Shown here: positions 46,349 through 58,631 of the stretch, in pieces
How the letters are laid out: every line of letters starts with the position of its first letter
Position numbering within the stretch: position 1 is the stretch's first letter
NCBI GenBank assembly: GCA_963921935.1
Contig: OY998175.1
Span: 212,676,655 to 212,740,654, forward strand
Reading direction: 5' to 3'
Length of the DNA: 64,000 nt
Origin: Galeruca laticollis
Lineage: Eukaryota; Arthropoda; Insecta; Coleoptera; Chrysomelidae
Position numbers and translations under genes: made by a program
Notes under the pieces: model-generated
Database searches by the model: none
What the model was told of the DNA's origin: nothing
The model's input: the letters and a program-made list of their open reading frames with translations, nothing else

Positions 46349-48258
46349 CAGGGTGTTCATTTCAGGACATCCCTCCCTAATTTTCTCGAAATGTGTGTAT
46401 TTTAAAAAAAAATCCTGGGATACGTCAACAAATATATCGAAGGGGACAACTTTTTATCATAAAGGCAACGCGCCCCCTTTCACCCCCGCCAGGGGGAGTT
46501 GCCAACTTCAAAATCTTAAATGGGAAGGTGTATCGAATTATACCTCATTTTAAAGGTCTTTTTAATCTCTACACGTTGGCTTTTGTTTTTTTATTTAATC
46601 GATTCATTGCCGAAATATTTAGGAAAATCTATTTGCTGCTTCGTATCATTAAAATAAAAACTGCAACTGTTTATTCTCATTCCTTTTATCAAAACTAAAT
46701 TACAATATTGTACACAGATTTTCAATTTAATAATTGCTCAAAATGTTGCCCATTGTTGGCCAAACAATGGTATAACCGCTGTTCAAATTCGTGACGCACA
46801 TTTTCAAACAATTCTGTTCGAATTGCTCGACATTCTGCAGTAATCCTTTGTCGAAGGTCTCCTATATTTTGTGGCGGGGGTGTGTAAACAACTGATTTTA
46901 AATGTCCACATAGAAAAAAATCACATGGTGCTAGATCTGGGAACCTAGCTGGCCACTCTATAGGTCCTCTTCGCCCTATCCATTTACCGGGAAATACATT
47001 GTTTAACCATTGACGGACCGGAAGCACATAATGGGTTGGAGCTCCATCTTGCTGTAAATATAACTCATTTTCGTCAAGAAAGTTGTTGCCATCTTTATCC
47101 AGTTGATTTTCAATTGCTTCGGTAATTAACGGATTGATCGTATTTTCTAGCATATTCAAGTACATCTCACCATTTAGATTTCCATTTATAAACAATGGAC
47201 CAATTACTTGATTTCCTAGTATACCGGCCCATACATTAATTTTTTGGTGATGCCCTTCGACAAATACATGATCATTTCCATTGCTCCAATATCTGCAATT
47301 ATGTTTGTTGACAAAACCATTTAAATAAAAAGTCCACTCATCAGTGAAGCATATATTTTTTAAAAATTCGTTATTGTTATTAATAATTGTAGTCATTTTT
47401 TCACAAAACTCAATTCTTCTGTCAAAATCGTCTTCACGTAACTCTTGACATACTTTCATTTTATAGGGATGGAATTTATTAATTTTTGTAATTTTGTGGA
47501 CAGAGCCTAAGGAAATTCCAGTTGCAGCAGAAATGGTACGTAACGAAGTATTAGGATTCATACCAAAATAACCTATCACTTCAATTTGAGTGGCTTCATT
47601 CAAAACTCTTGGCTGATCATGTTTTAAATTTGCAACAGATCCTGTTTGAGTAAATTTGGCGATTAGATTTAGGACATACCTATGAGAGGTGTTCTTATCT
47701 GGGTGCCTTTCGTTAAATATTGCAGCAGTTCGTCGAGCACATTGGTTTTCGGCGCCGTAAATTAACACTATTTCAACTTTTTCAACTAAAGTGTAAACCA
47801 TTTTTAATAAATTGCTTTTTCATACAACTGGTAAGTATGATAAACAATTCAATAGGTATCATGTCTTTTATTTTCTCTATCAAAAACATTTTTTTGCATT
47901 TTTTTTATACAAAAAAGTTGAAAGGAATAGCAAAACAAACAATTGCAGTTTTTATTTTAATGGTACGCAGCAGCAAACAGATTTTCCTAAATATTTCGAC
48001 AACGAATCGATCAATTAAAAAAAAAAGAAGAGCCGACGTGTAGAGATCAAAAAGACCTTTAAAATGAGGTATAACTCGATACCCCTTCCCATTTAAGATT
48101 TTGAAGTTGGCAACTCCCCCTGGCGGGGGGTGAAAGGGGGCGCGTTGCCTTTATGATAAAAAGTTGTCCCCTTCGATATATTTGTTGACGTGTCCCAGGA
48201 TTTTTTTTTAAAATACACACATTTCGAGAAAATTAGGGTGGGAAGTCCTGAAATGAAC

Positions 48259-48263
<5 letters not shown>
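46349..48263 (-). mobile_element. DD41D-type mariner (IS630/Tc1/mariner), long TIRs
   Basis: CAGGGTGTTCATTTCAGGAC follows TA (46347-46348). The right end carries the complement (lacking the last base) beside a (TA)n run. The arms match over about 330 bp with few differences (46349-46690 and 47920-48263), unusually long for mariner. An intact transposase lies between. The element inserted between two exon blocks of the DUF7869-like gene. Confidence 0.92.
46722..47801 (-). CDS. Mariner transposase, DD41D, intact
   Basis: The 359-residue frame starts MVYTLVEKVEIVLIYG. The N-terminal helix-turn-helix spans about residues 1-110 (a second helix lies in TISAATGISLGSVHKI). The catalytic triad is FTDEWTFYLNG (first D), LQQDGAPTHY (second D) and FPDLAPCDFFLCGHLKS (third D). 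Forty-one residues separate the second and third aspartates, matching the DD41D group (VISITOR/rosa-like). The middle has NVWAGILGNQVIGPLFINGN. The C-terminus is ...LANNGQHFEQLLN. The full length and lack of stops suggest recent or continuing activity. Confidence 0.9.
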   Translation of the reverse strand: MVYTLVEKVEIVLIYGAENQCARRTAAIFNERHPDKNTSHRYVLNLIAKFTQTGSVANLKHDQPRVLNEATQIEVIGYFGMNPNTSLRTISAATGISLGSVHKITKINKFHPYKMKVCQELREDDFDRRIEFCEKMTTIINNNNEFLKNICFTDEWTFYLNGFVNKHNCRYWSNGNDHVFVEGHHQKINVWAGILGNQVIGPLFINGNLNGEMYLNMLENTINPLITEAIENQLDKDGNNFLDENELYLQQDGAPTHYVLPVRQWLNNVFPGKWIGRRGPIEWPARFPDLAPCDFFLCGHLKSVVYTPPPQNIGDLRQRITAECRAIRTELFENVRHEFEQRLYHCLANNGQHFEQLLN

Positions 48264-48302
<39 letters not shown>

Positions 48303-48330
48303 TATATATATACATATATATATATGTATG
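48262..48330. repeat. (TA)n microsatellite
   Basis: A run of TA with a few ATAC and GTA interruptions adjoins the right end of the mariner. Open frames across it are low-complexity artefacts. Confidence 0.9.
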
Positions 48331-48338
48331 TGTTATCA

Positions 48339-48932
48339 CGGAATTTGTAAGCACGATAGAGGGCGTATTTTTTGACGGATCGAAACCAAACTCGCTACAA
48401 AAATCGTTTAGGCCAAAATCTTGGACGAGTTCGTTAATGAGCCAAATTGGCCCAGTAAAAACAAAATGGCGGCCTGTCAAAATTGAAAAAAAATCGTATT
48501 TCCTTTGTTTTTCATTTGACGCAAATAAGTTACTAAGCTTTTTCATAGACCTTAACACGTTCTACAACTTTTGTATTTAACATTTTTCTCTAAATCGTAC
48601 ATTAAAACATTTATTTAAGAAAATTCACAAATTATAACGGAATTTGTAAGCACGATAGAGGGCGTATTTTTTGACGGATCGAAACCAAACTGGCTACAAA
48701 AATCGGTTAGGCCAAAATCTTGAACGAGTTTGTTAATGAGACAATTCGGCCTAGTAAAAACAAAATAGCGGCCTGTCAAAGTTGAAAAAAAATCGTGTTT
48801 CCATTGTTTTTCATTTGACGCAAAAAAGTTACTAAGCTTTTTTATAGACCCTAACACGTTCTACAACTTTTGTATTCAACATTTTTCTCTAAATCGTACA
48901 TTAAAGCATTTATTCAAGAAAATTCACAAATT
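48339..48932. repeat. Tandem pair of a 299-bp unit
   Basis: CGGAATTTGTAAGCACGATAG starts each unit (48339 and 48638). The units match throughout with scattered substitutions and end near TTCACAAATT. The two similar minus-strand open frames (48558 and 48857 leftward) are paralogous translations of the same repeat, with no known domain. This is probably a separate insertion in the DUF7869-like element. Confidence 0.85.
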
Positions 48933-50060
48933 TACCAGAATTTTTTTTATTTTTTTGATTTTGACTTGATGCCAGAATGTTACTTTAGTTTTTTGTACAT
49001 CTCAAAACATTCTATTACTTTTGTATCTAATTTTTTATTTTGGGTTTTACGCAAACATGTTACTGAAATAAGCCTTTCCAATTGGTCCTGTGCCATTGGG
49101 ATTTTTTTACACTGATCTAGTTTTGGCTTAAAAAAGCTAAGTTTGTACTCTTTAAATATTCCACAATACTTTTGTATGTTTCCTGGCTTCAGAAGCACAC
49201 TTTTCCTTATACAATTCATATTGACAAGTCATGTTATTAAGGGACGGAACTAAATATCTTGTAGAAGACGACTTTCTAGTGTATTGTGATTCTACAGCAG
49301 GAAAAGACAAAATATGATCCCTGATAAATTTGTCGTCATTATCGCTCAACTTATTATGAGTAATGTGGTTTACCCGTTTATCTTTTCTTATGACACCAAC
49401 TTCCAAAAATTTTTAGGGAGTTCTTGTTTGAGCGTCAGTGACATTTAAAGTCGCCATAAAAAACTCACGACAAACTGTAACTTTTTCATCTCCTACAGGT
49501 AAGGTATATAACGAAGTATGCAACCTTCTAGAATTAATTCGATTCCCCGTTGTCATTTTCTTAGAAGACATTGTTATGTGTTTTCCTATAAATTGACGTT
49601 ACTCATCAGTACTCAGTAAGCTTCTAAACTTTGATTAAATGAGTTGCCTCTGAGCCTCGTCAATCTGCCGACAGGATACTTGTTTAACCTTATCAAGGCA
49701 AGATGAAGGTAACATTGGGCATGCTTTGCGAGTATTACCCTTTTCATCGACATACTCCTCGCCCTTAGCTCCTTTCCCTTTTCAAATATTTTCTTCCATG
49801 AAGATTCGTCCTTCTTTCTCTTTTTGCTAACAGGGCCAGAAATTTCATTAATATCTTCCGTTCCAAACATACAATATTAACTTTAGTTACATATAAAATT
49901 GTTTATTTGAACCTATAACATTTTATTTTGAAAGACTTTACTCACCAAACATGTTTATTGGTCGAAAATAATAAATACATTTCCTGTAAATCGGTAGCTG
50001 AATTTTTATCATCGGCATTTAAATTCGGGGAGTGTTTAACATAATCTTCAGTATGGTACT

Positions 50061-50702
50061 TGTAGGAATTTCCCATAAATTCCTACAATGGATCTTAATT
50101 TAACATTAAGACAAAGGTTCGAAGTTTAAATCTCCGCGCCCTTTATTTATGATCACGGATCCAATTGGTACCTTCTGCGCCACTAGCCGAAAAATTACCG
50201 CCAACGAAAGGCAGTCAGTAGTCTTGGCTCAACTCTTGTGACGATATGATCAAGTGTTGATTCATTGGTTTAAGTACATACCTAATTTCGTTAATCAATT
50301 TAATGTAACTGCAACAAATGAGAGTGGGAATATGATGTGAAGTGCTTTTCCGACATTGGTCGGTGAATTTCTGTATTGTAAGTACTATTATTATTAAAAA
50401 TTATTGTTTGAATCCGCATGGTCGCCTAGACCGGTTCAACGGTAGTTTAGCGCTGTTGCCGTATCCGATACTAAAGTTTGGTACTTCGTTCTTGTAAGAA
50501 TTCAAATAGAGGGATTGTGAGTGAGCCGTATTTTTATTACTCCTTTATTCTCAACGACAATTTCAGCATTCCCGTCAACAAAAGGTTGGCGAATGTTCTT
50601 GTTTTAAAATACTCAAAAACATGTCGGGAAGGAAAGGATCAACCAATCTAAACTTAGAGGAACCAGCCAAATATCGCTAAGGTGAATTTCCCTTCTCGTA
50701 CA
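50061..50702 (+). repeat. BEL 5' LTR (642 bp)
   Basis: It is the same length as the 3' LTR. Differences seen are GGCGAATGTTC here against GGCGAGTGTTC, and CTAAGGTGAA here against CTAAAGCGAA. Confidence 0.95.
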
Positions 50703-50712
50703 TAGTTTTTAT

Positions 50713-50735
50713 TGGGCCTTCGAGCAGGATTTAGT
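50713..50735 (+). promoter_or_regulatory. Possible BEL primer-binding site
   Basis: TTGGGCCTTCGAGCAGGATT lies about 8-10 bases inside the 5' LTR, where a tRNA primer would anneal. The tRNA was not identified. Confidence 0.3.
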
Positions 50736-51190
50736 CTGTCAATTTGACATATCCATTTTTGCCTCTGCAGCAACTTGATATATCCATTTCCGCCTTTGCG
50801 GCAATTTGATTTCTTGGGTCTGTCTGAACCCTATTCTTCTTTTCTCTAATAAACATTCCAAAAAGTTGTTCATTAGACTCTCGTGAGGGCTGAGAAACTG
50901 TAAAAAATAAATACTGAAACAGTGATATGTATATAAGTGCGATTTGATTGCTCGGGAAATTAAAGACAGTCCGGCAACAGCGCGCGAAGCGAGTTCTGAA
51001 TCTAGAATGGTCAAAACTGCTGGCCGTTTTTACTTCAACGACACCTCGCTCAAGGGGGGTGTATAGGATTAGGAGCCGGTTTGGAAGTGTTTATAAACAG
51101 CATATTTTGAAGAAACTAGTGTTTATTTACATGTCGGGTTTTTGTTACCTCAATAATACATGGTATAATAAATACATCGTTAAGTTTGAG

Positions 51191-52200
51191 GATATTTAAT
51201 TAGTGTATTTAGTTATATTTAGGTACATTTTCTTGCACTGTTAAAAGTAATTTACAGTTTTCTAAATATTAGATATTTTGTTTATCAATTATCTATTTGC
51301 GTTTACATGCATTTTAGTACACTGTGAAAAATAAATCACAGTATTTTCTTCATTGTTACTTTGGGTATTTAATTAGTGTATTTAGTTATATCTAGGTACA
51401 TTTTCTTACACTGTTAAAAGTAATTTACAGTTTTCTCAATGTTTGATATTTTGTTTATTAATCTCAATATTAATTAGCAATGTGCGTTTATATGCATTTT
51501 TAGTACACTTTGAAAAATAAATCACAGTATTTTCTTCATTATTACTTTGGATATTTAATTAGTGTATTTAGTTATAAGTAGGTACATTTTCCTACACTGT
51601 TAAAAATAATTTACAATTTTCTCAATATTAGATATTTTGATTATGTATCTCAATATTGTTTATCTTTTTCCGTTCACGTGCAATTTTAGTACACTGTGAA
51701 AAATAATTCACAGTATTTTCTTCATTATTACTTTGGATATTTAATTAGTGTATTTAGTTATAAGTAGGTACATTTTCCTACACTGTTAAAAATAATTTAC
51801 AATTTTCTCAATATTAGATATTTTGAGTATGTATCTCAATATTGTTTATCTTTTTCCGTTCACGTGCAATTTTAGTACACTGTGAAAAATAATTCACAGT
51901 CTTTTCTTCATTATTACTTTGAATATTTGATTAGTGTATTTGGTTATAAGTAGGTACATTTTCTTACACTGTTAAAAATAATCTACAGTTTTCTCAATGT
52001 TTGATATTTTGTTTATTAATCTCAATATTGATTATCTATTTGCGTTTACATGCATTCTAGTACACTGTGAAAAATAATTCACTGTAATTTCTTCTTTATT
52101 ATTTTGAATATTAATACCGTATTTGGTTATAAGTAGGTTATAAGTAGGTAGGTATTTTCTTACAATGTTAAACTAATTTTCAGTAATTTGCATGCTATTG
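51191..52200. repeat. 186-bp tandem repeats in BEL leader
   Basis: TTAATTAGTGTATTTAGTTA recurs at 51196, 51369, 51555, 51741, 51927 (variant) and about 52111 (variant): steps of 173, 186, 186, 186 and 184 bp. Each unit carries two ACACTGT(T/G)(A/-)AAA-type words, CACTGTTAAAA and CACTGTGAAAAATAA. The repeats lie between the LTR and the gag start. Confidence 0.9.
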
Positions 52201-52338
52201 AAATACTTATCGCATTGATTGGAAAAGCTCTTTGTCTATTCGGTTATTCCATATATTGTAAAAATTTACTCGCTACTTTAGAAGCTTATTTTAATTCAGG
52301 TGGAGTTCAACTTTGATTGGTTACACTTTGATTCAATC

Positions 52339-55300
52339 ATGTCGCTAAATCACTTGAAAAAAAAAGAGGGGGTTTCAAATCGCAATTATCTCGAATTGAA
52401 ACATTTGAGTCGGAGCTGACTGGCTCCGAAGAGGTCTATATACTTAAAGTCAAACTTAAAAGCATATCTGGTCACTATGACAATTATCAAAAAGTCCAAC
52501 TGGAAATCGTTTCATTATCTAACCCGGACGACGACAACTACTCTTCCGACGATGAGGCCGAGAACGTTGTCGCCGACCGTTTTGAAAGTTGTATTGCTAT
52601 GCTGGAACTTCTAATAGAAAATAAGCAAAAAGAATCACTCAATTTAAATACTAGGCCAAACGATGTATCTAATGTCGTTTTACCTAAAATTAACATTAAA
52701 CCTTTCTCAGGGGCTGCATCAGAGTGGCCATCCTTTATCGACCTGTTCACAGCACTGGTACTTAATAATAATAATAATTTAAAGTCGGAGGGTGAAAAGT
52801 TTTATTACCTTAAAGGGCTGTTACGTGGACCACCTTTGGAAATGATTGAGTCCTTAAGCGTAACAAATCAAAATTTGAATATTGCCTTAAATATTCTTAA
52901 AAAGGCATATGACGATAAATATAAATTACTGTATTCTTTGTACCAAACTTTGGTGGATCAAAAACCTGTCTTGAAAAGTACTCCGGTCGAGTTGCGCGAA
53001 TTTCAGATATCGACGCGTAAGACATTTGATTTGATTAAAAATATGAATTTATCGCCGGAAGTAAATTTTGAGTCATTAATAATATTTTTAATGGAGCAAA
53101 AACTTGATTTTAATTCAAGACGAGCCTTCGAAAGTGAGCGCAAGCCAGAGCTTATCCCTACAGCTGAATATTTCTTTGATTTTCTACAGCAACGCCAATC
53201 AATGTTGGAAAATTTAAATCTTTTTGAAACCAACACTAAGGGTAAATTCAACCCCAAGTCTAATAATGTTAGTAAAAATAGGGTGACATTGGTATCTAGT
53301 TTAAGTTCTTCGCAACAGTACCATTCTAGTTCTTCTCGGGTTAATAGACCGAGCTGTCTTCATTGTTCAGACCCCTCTCATCTTATATACGGTTGTTCCA
53401 AATTTATGTCCTTATCACCTCAAGAGAGGTATCAGATAGTCAAAGCTAAAAAACTTTGTGTAAATTGCCTGAATAGTACCCATAGTACTACCGATTGTAA
53501 ATCCCTTAGGAGATGTGCAACTTGCAATAAGTCTCATCATAGTTACTTACATTTTGACAGTCAGAACAGATTGCCAAACAACTCTAACAATCGTAATAAT
53601 CCTAGAGCCTCCTCTTCCGGAAGCCCCAATGTAACCTCTCTATCCAATGTAAATAATCACCCCTCTCCTATTAATGTACATAATAATACGTCCCCAGATC
53701 AAATTAATAGATCTAATTTCATAAATACCAGTTCTGCATCAACTAATCAATCACCTGAACCTCCGGAGTCAGTGAGATATCAAACTGCTTTGACTGCCAT
53801 GTCAGCAAAAGACAGTATTGTACTATTGCCTACGGCTTTAGTGAATGTTAACGGTTTCAATGGTCGGTGTTTGGTTGGACGAGTTCTTCTTGATTCCGCT
53901 AGTCAAATGAGCGTTATTAACCGTGCCTTTGTACAAAAATTGAATTTAGTCTCTCGCAAACAAACTCTTAATATTTCCGGATTAGGTAGCAATAACTACA
54001 CCTATAGTAGAGAAGTGGTAGATATCACATTTAATTCTCAAATTGCACCTTACAGTACTTTCACTATATCTTGCTCGGTCATAGATAAAATAACAAATAG
54101 TTTACCACAATCTTCTATCTCACCTTCTAATTTTAAAATTCCATCCCATATAAAACTTGAGCTAGCTGACCCTTTATTCTTTGAATCCGGTCCAATAGAT
54201 CTTCTTATTGGCTGTGATTTATATCATTACCTGCTTAAGGGGACCGTACTTAAAACGGATCCTTATTCTCCTTCCTTTATAGATACTCACCTGGGATATG
54301 TTATCGCGGGTCCTATCCCTTTGAGGAATGCTAACTCCTCCCAGCATAAACCTAAGTCTGCTTATTCCTTTTTGACGGTTTATAATGATCAAGTCTATCA
54401 ATATTCTGACCTCCAAAGGACAATGGAGAAATTCTGGGAGCTTGAGGAAATTCCCGAATGTCCATCACACGATCCCAGCGAGGAATATGTTGAACAACTA
54501 TTTCGGGATACAACCGTTATCCTACCATCGGGGCGGTATCAGGTAGATATGCCTCTACTCGCAAATCAGAATAAAAAACTAGGCCAGTCATTCGGTATAG
54601 CCATCCAACGATTCTCTTCTCTTGAAAGAAAATTCAATGCTAATCCTACCCTTTTCTCTGAATATAAAAAAGTAATTTCTGAATATCTAACACTCAATCA
54701 TGCTCAAGTCATTCCTCTGTCTTTCTATAACACTGTGTCTAACGATTTCAAGTATTTTATACCCCATAGGGCGGTGATACGTGAGGAAAGCGCATCCACC
54801 AAACTTCGGATCGTGTTCGATTTTTCGGCTAAAACCGATTCAGGTTTCTCTCTTAATGATTTAACGTCGAAGGGATACCAAGTTCAGGATAACCTATTCG
54901 ACATTTTGTGCAGATTTAGATGCTATAAATATGTCCTGTGTGCTGACATCAAAATGATGTATAGATTCATAGATATCAATCCCATGCAACGCTATCTCCA
55001 AAACATACTGTGGAGGGATAACCCCACGAAACCCCTTCAATGTATCCAATTATCTAGGCTTAGTTTCGGACAGAACTGTGCCCCTTTCTTGGCCACCCGA
55101 GTCTTGAAAGACATTGCCTTAAATAGTCCCGATTGTCCAAATGCGCAGCAGGCTATTCTTCATCAAACCTACATGGATGATATCTTAACTGGAACCAATA
55201 AGGAAATGGACTTACCGGCTCTTTATGCCGAATTGACCAATATGCTTGGAAAACATGAGTTCCAACTTCACAAATGGCAATCAAATTCATTCAAGTTTTT

Positions 55301-55736
55301 ACAGTCAATCGATGAATTACCTAACGCTGAATTGGATCGTAGTTTTGACGATTCGTCAAGCAAAATTCTAGGACTAAAATGGAATCCTGCGTCTGATATT
55401 TTACATATCCAAACTGCCAAGTTGGCTGATTGTTCTCATATAACGAAACGAAGGATATTAAGTACCGTCGCCAGTACATTTGACCCTCTTGGGTTAGTGA
55501 ACAATCTGACCGTGTTTGGCAAACTGTTGATGCAATCGGTCTGGAAATCCCAGATAGGGTGGGATGTTCCCATTTCCGACACATCCATAATTACTCAGTT
55601 TAATAAATTCCTTTCTTTATTAACTGAAGCTGCTAACCTCCGAGTACCCAGATACCTATTTAACCAAAAAATTATTATTTCGTGTTCTCTCCACGGGTTT
55701 TGCGATGCCAGTCAAAAGGCGGGTGTCTCTATTTAG
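52339..55736 (+). pseudogene. BEL gag-pol, first block (gag, PR, RT, start of RNase H)
   Basis: The long frame has an ATG at 52599 but is open from 52332. An earlier ATG at 52339 lies in another frame and reaches this one through an A9 run near 52361, so the true start is probably 52339 with an indel. Domains: DUF1759 gag (KINIKPFSGAASEWPSF), zinc knuckles (CLHCSDPSHLIYGC, CVNCLNSTHSTTDC), retroviral-type protease (RVLLDSASQMSVIN), reverse transcriptase (KLRIVFDFSAKT, catalytic YMDDILTG), and the Pao/peptidase_A17 region (KRRILSTVASTFDPLGL). A frameshift near 55730 ends it in FCDASQKAG. Confidence 0.93.
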
Positions 55737-57726
55737 TAGCGATCTACGCTGATAATTCTAGATCCTCTCGCCTAATTTCTGCTAAATCTCGTGTGAATCC
55801 TTTGAAAATTACTTTAACTATTCCCAAGTTAGAGCTGTGTGCAATGGAGCTGTTGTCCACTTTAGCTCGCAGAATAGTTCAGATTCTGTGCATTTCTCTT
55901 CACATCTCTTCCATAAATTTATGGTCCGACTCTCAAGTCGCTCTCAGTTGGGTGAAACGGTCTTCTAATGATTTTTCTCCCTTTGTAGCTCGGCGTGTCC
56001 TAACCATTCAAAACAATAGTAAAGATTTTATATGGCGACATGTCAAATCCGATTTAAACCCAGCCGATTTACTTTCTCGTGGTAAATTCTCATCTGATGT
56101 CTGGATTTTTTGGTTCGAGGGTCCTCGATTTCTACTTGAATCTAAAGATTTTGATTCTATGGATTCTTTCGAACACCTATTGACGACTTGCCTGAAGTCA
56201 ATAAGGTCAACCTTGCTATAGTCAACAGCGACTTAAACTTTTGGGAACCTATATTTTTCCGATTCTCAAAATTTATAACCTTAAATAGGGTTATAGCCCA
56301 TATATTCAAATTTATAAACCTATCGAGGAGAAAATTCAGAGACGTTGGTTCGTTATCTGTTGACGATCTCCGCATTGCCCATGATTTTATAATCAAACAA
56401 ATTCAACATAAACACTTCTTCAACGAAATTCGTTGTTTAAAAACTAACGTTCCGATTGGAAATAAAGACTTAATTCCATTGAACATTTTCTTGGATAATG
56501 ACGGCCTTCTAAGAGTGGGTGGCCGATTACAATTTTCTACTTTACCTTTCAATCAAAAATTTCCCTTGCTGTTACCACAAAATGATCATGTTGTTGATTT
56601 GCTAATAATACGGGAACATCGCCGTCTTGGCCATGGTGGAGCCCAAAATGTGTTAGGAAATTTAAGGCTACAGTACTGGCCCTTGAATGGCACTCGTCTT
56701 GTCAAAAAATTGATAAAAAGCTGCATCACCTGTTTTAGATTTAATGCCCACTTCGCCTCTCAAATAATGTCCCCGTTACCCCTTGACCGAGTGCAAAAAT
56801 CTCGCCCCTTTTCCAAAACTGGCATCGATTTTGCTGGACCTGTACAAATTAAATCTTCGCGCTTAAGAAAAGCCCCAATACAAAATGCCTACATTGCCAT
56901 ATTCATATGCATGGTGACAAAGGCGATCCATATCGAATTAGTAAGTGATCTCTCTACCGATGCATTTATAGCCACTCTTAAAAGATTTCTCAGTCGTAGA
57001 GGGAATCCTCAGACTATCTATACTGATAATGGTTCCAACTTTGTGGGAGCAAGGAATCAATTAGGAGAACTCTCCATTTTTCTCAAATCTTCCGAAAGTA
57101 TCAATAAGATACAGTCTTTTCTTTCAACTACAGAAATTAGTTGGAAGTTTATTCCTCCGCGGTCACCGCACTGGGGTGGCTTATGGGAAGCGGCTGTGAA
57201 AAGCGCCAAATCCCACCTCACCAAAATAATTGGCAATGCGTGCCTTACCTTCGAGGAACTCTCCACGGTTCTGAGTCAGATCGAAGCTATCTTGAACAGC
57301 AGACCATTATACCCGATGTCAAATGATCCTACCGATCTATCTCCTTTGACACCAGGTCATTTTTTGATCGGAGCACCTTCAACCGCTTATCCCGATCGCG
57401 ATCTATCTACCATCCCTGTAAACAGATTAACTTTTTGGGAACAATGTACTAAGATGAACCAAGAATTCTGGAAGAGGTGGAGCACCGATTATCTGCATCG
57501 ACTGCAGCATCGACCTAAGTGGTGTAAAGCCTCAAACAATCTTCAGCTTAATCAGCTTGTACTAGTGCAATCGGAGGACCGTCCTCCTTTGAATTGGCCC
57601 CTTGCCAGGGTAGTGGAACTACTAACTGGCAAAGACGGCAATGTTCGTGCCGCACGTGTAAGAACTGTGGATGGAGTTTATATTCGTCCTATTACTAAGT
57701 TAGCTCCTCTACCATGTATGGACTGA
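55682..57726 (+). pseudogene. BEL pol, second block (RNase H and integrase)
   Basis: RNase H continues in a new frame at 55682-56221 (LTIPKLELCAMELL, LWSDSQVALSWV, WRHVKSDLNPADLLSRG). A further shift near 56200 leads to 56188-57726. That block has the integrase zinc finger (REHRRLGHGGAQNVL ... CITCFRF), the catalytic core with D in TGIDFAGPV, D in IYTDNGSNF and E in WGGLWEAAVKSAK, and a C-terminal DUF5641 (ending PITKLAPLPCMD). No env follows. Confidence 0.93.
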
Positions 57727-57855
57727 GTTCTATCTACATTTGGAGTAGAACGTATTTTTTTTTTCTTTTTTCTTTTTCTTTTCTCCTTCCTTCTTGCTTA
57801 AAATTTGGATTTTGCTCCTAAACTGTTCCTCTCATTTTTGCCCCGGCCCCCAGTA

Positions 57856-58497
57856 TGTAGGAATTTCCCATAAATTCCTACAATGGATCTTAATTTAACA
57901 TTAAGACAAAGGTTCGAAGTTTAAATCTCCGCGCCCTTTATTTATGATCACGGATCCAATTGGTACCTTCTGCGCCACTAGCCGAAAAATTACCGCCAAC
58001 GAAAGGCAGTCAGTAGTCTTGGCTCAACTCTTGTGACGATATGATCAAGTGTTGATTCATTGGTTTAAGTACATACCTAATTTCGTTAATCAATTTAATG
58101 TAACTGCAACAAATGAGAGTGGGAATATGATGTGAAGTGCTTTTCCGACATTGGTCGGTGAATTTCTGTATTGTAAGTACTATTATTATTAAAAATTATT
58201 GTTTGAATCCGCATGGTCGCCTAGACCGGTTCAACGGTAGTTTAGCGCTGTTGCCGTATCCGATACTAAAGTTTGGTACTTCGTTCTTGTAAGAATTCAA
58301 ATAGAGGGATTGTGAGTGAGCCGTATTTTTATTACTCCTTTATTCTCAACGACAATTTCAGCATTCCCGTCAACAAAAGGTTGGCGAGTGTTCTTGTTTT
58401 AAAATACTCAAAAACATGTCGGGAAGGAAAGGATCAACCAATCTAAACTTAGAGGAACCAGCCAAATATCGCTAAAGCGAATTTCCCTTCTCGTACA
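57856..58497 (+). repeat. BEL 3' LTR (642 bp)
   Basis: It is the partner of 50061-50702. A G/C-rich tract (GCCCCGGCCCCCAG) lies just before it where a polypurine tract would be expected, though it is mostly pyrimidine on this strand. Confidence 0.95.
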
Positions 58498-58631
58498 GTA
58501 CTCAGTCATCAAATAAGTATTTTGCTCTTTTGTGAAAAAAATAATTACAATAGTACATTTTTAAAATATTTCTGTTTCAAAATTTGATTTGTTTATTTGC
58601 CTTTTATACACTTTTAAGAAAGAATACTCAC

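Larger units (their letters stand above)
50061..58497 (+). mobile_element. BEL/Pao LTR retrotransposon
   Basis: Two 642-bp LTRs (50061-50702 and 57856-58497) begin TGTAGGAATTTCCC and end ...CTCGTACA. The 5-bp duplication GTACT lies at 50056-50060 and 58498-58502. Only about three differences between the LTRs were noticed, so insertion is recent. It contains a long leader with tandem repeats, a gag-pol frame with DUF1759/DUF1758/Pao domains, and integrase. It inserted into exon 2 of the DUF7869-like gene. Confidence 0.95.

Noticed and set aside
48190..48857. Open frames across the (TA)n run and the 299-bp units
   Set aside because: They are low-complexity or repeat translations with no recognisable domain.
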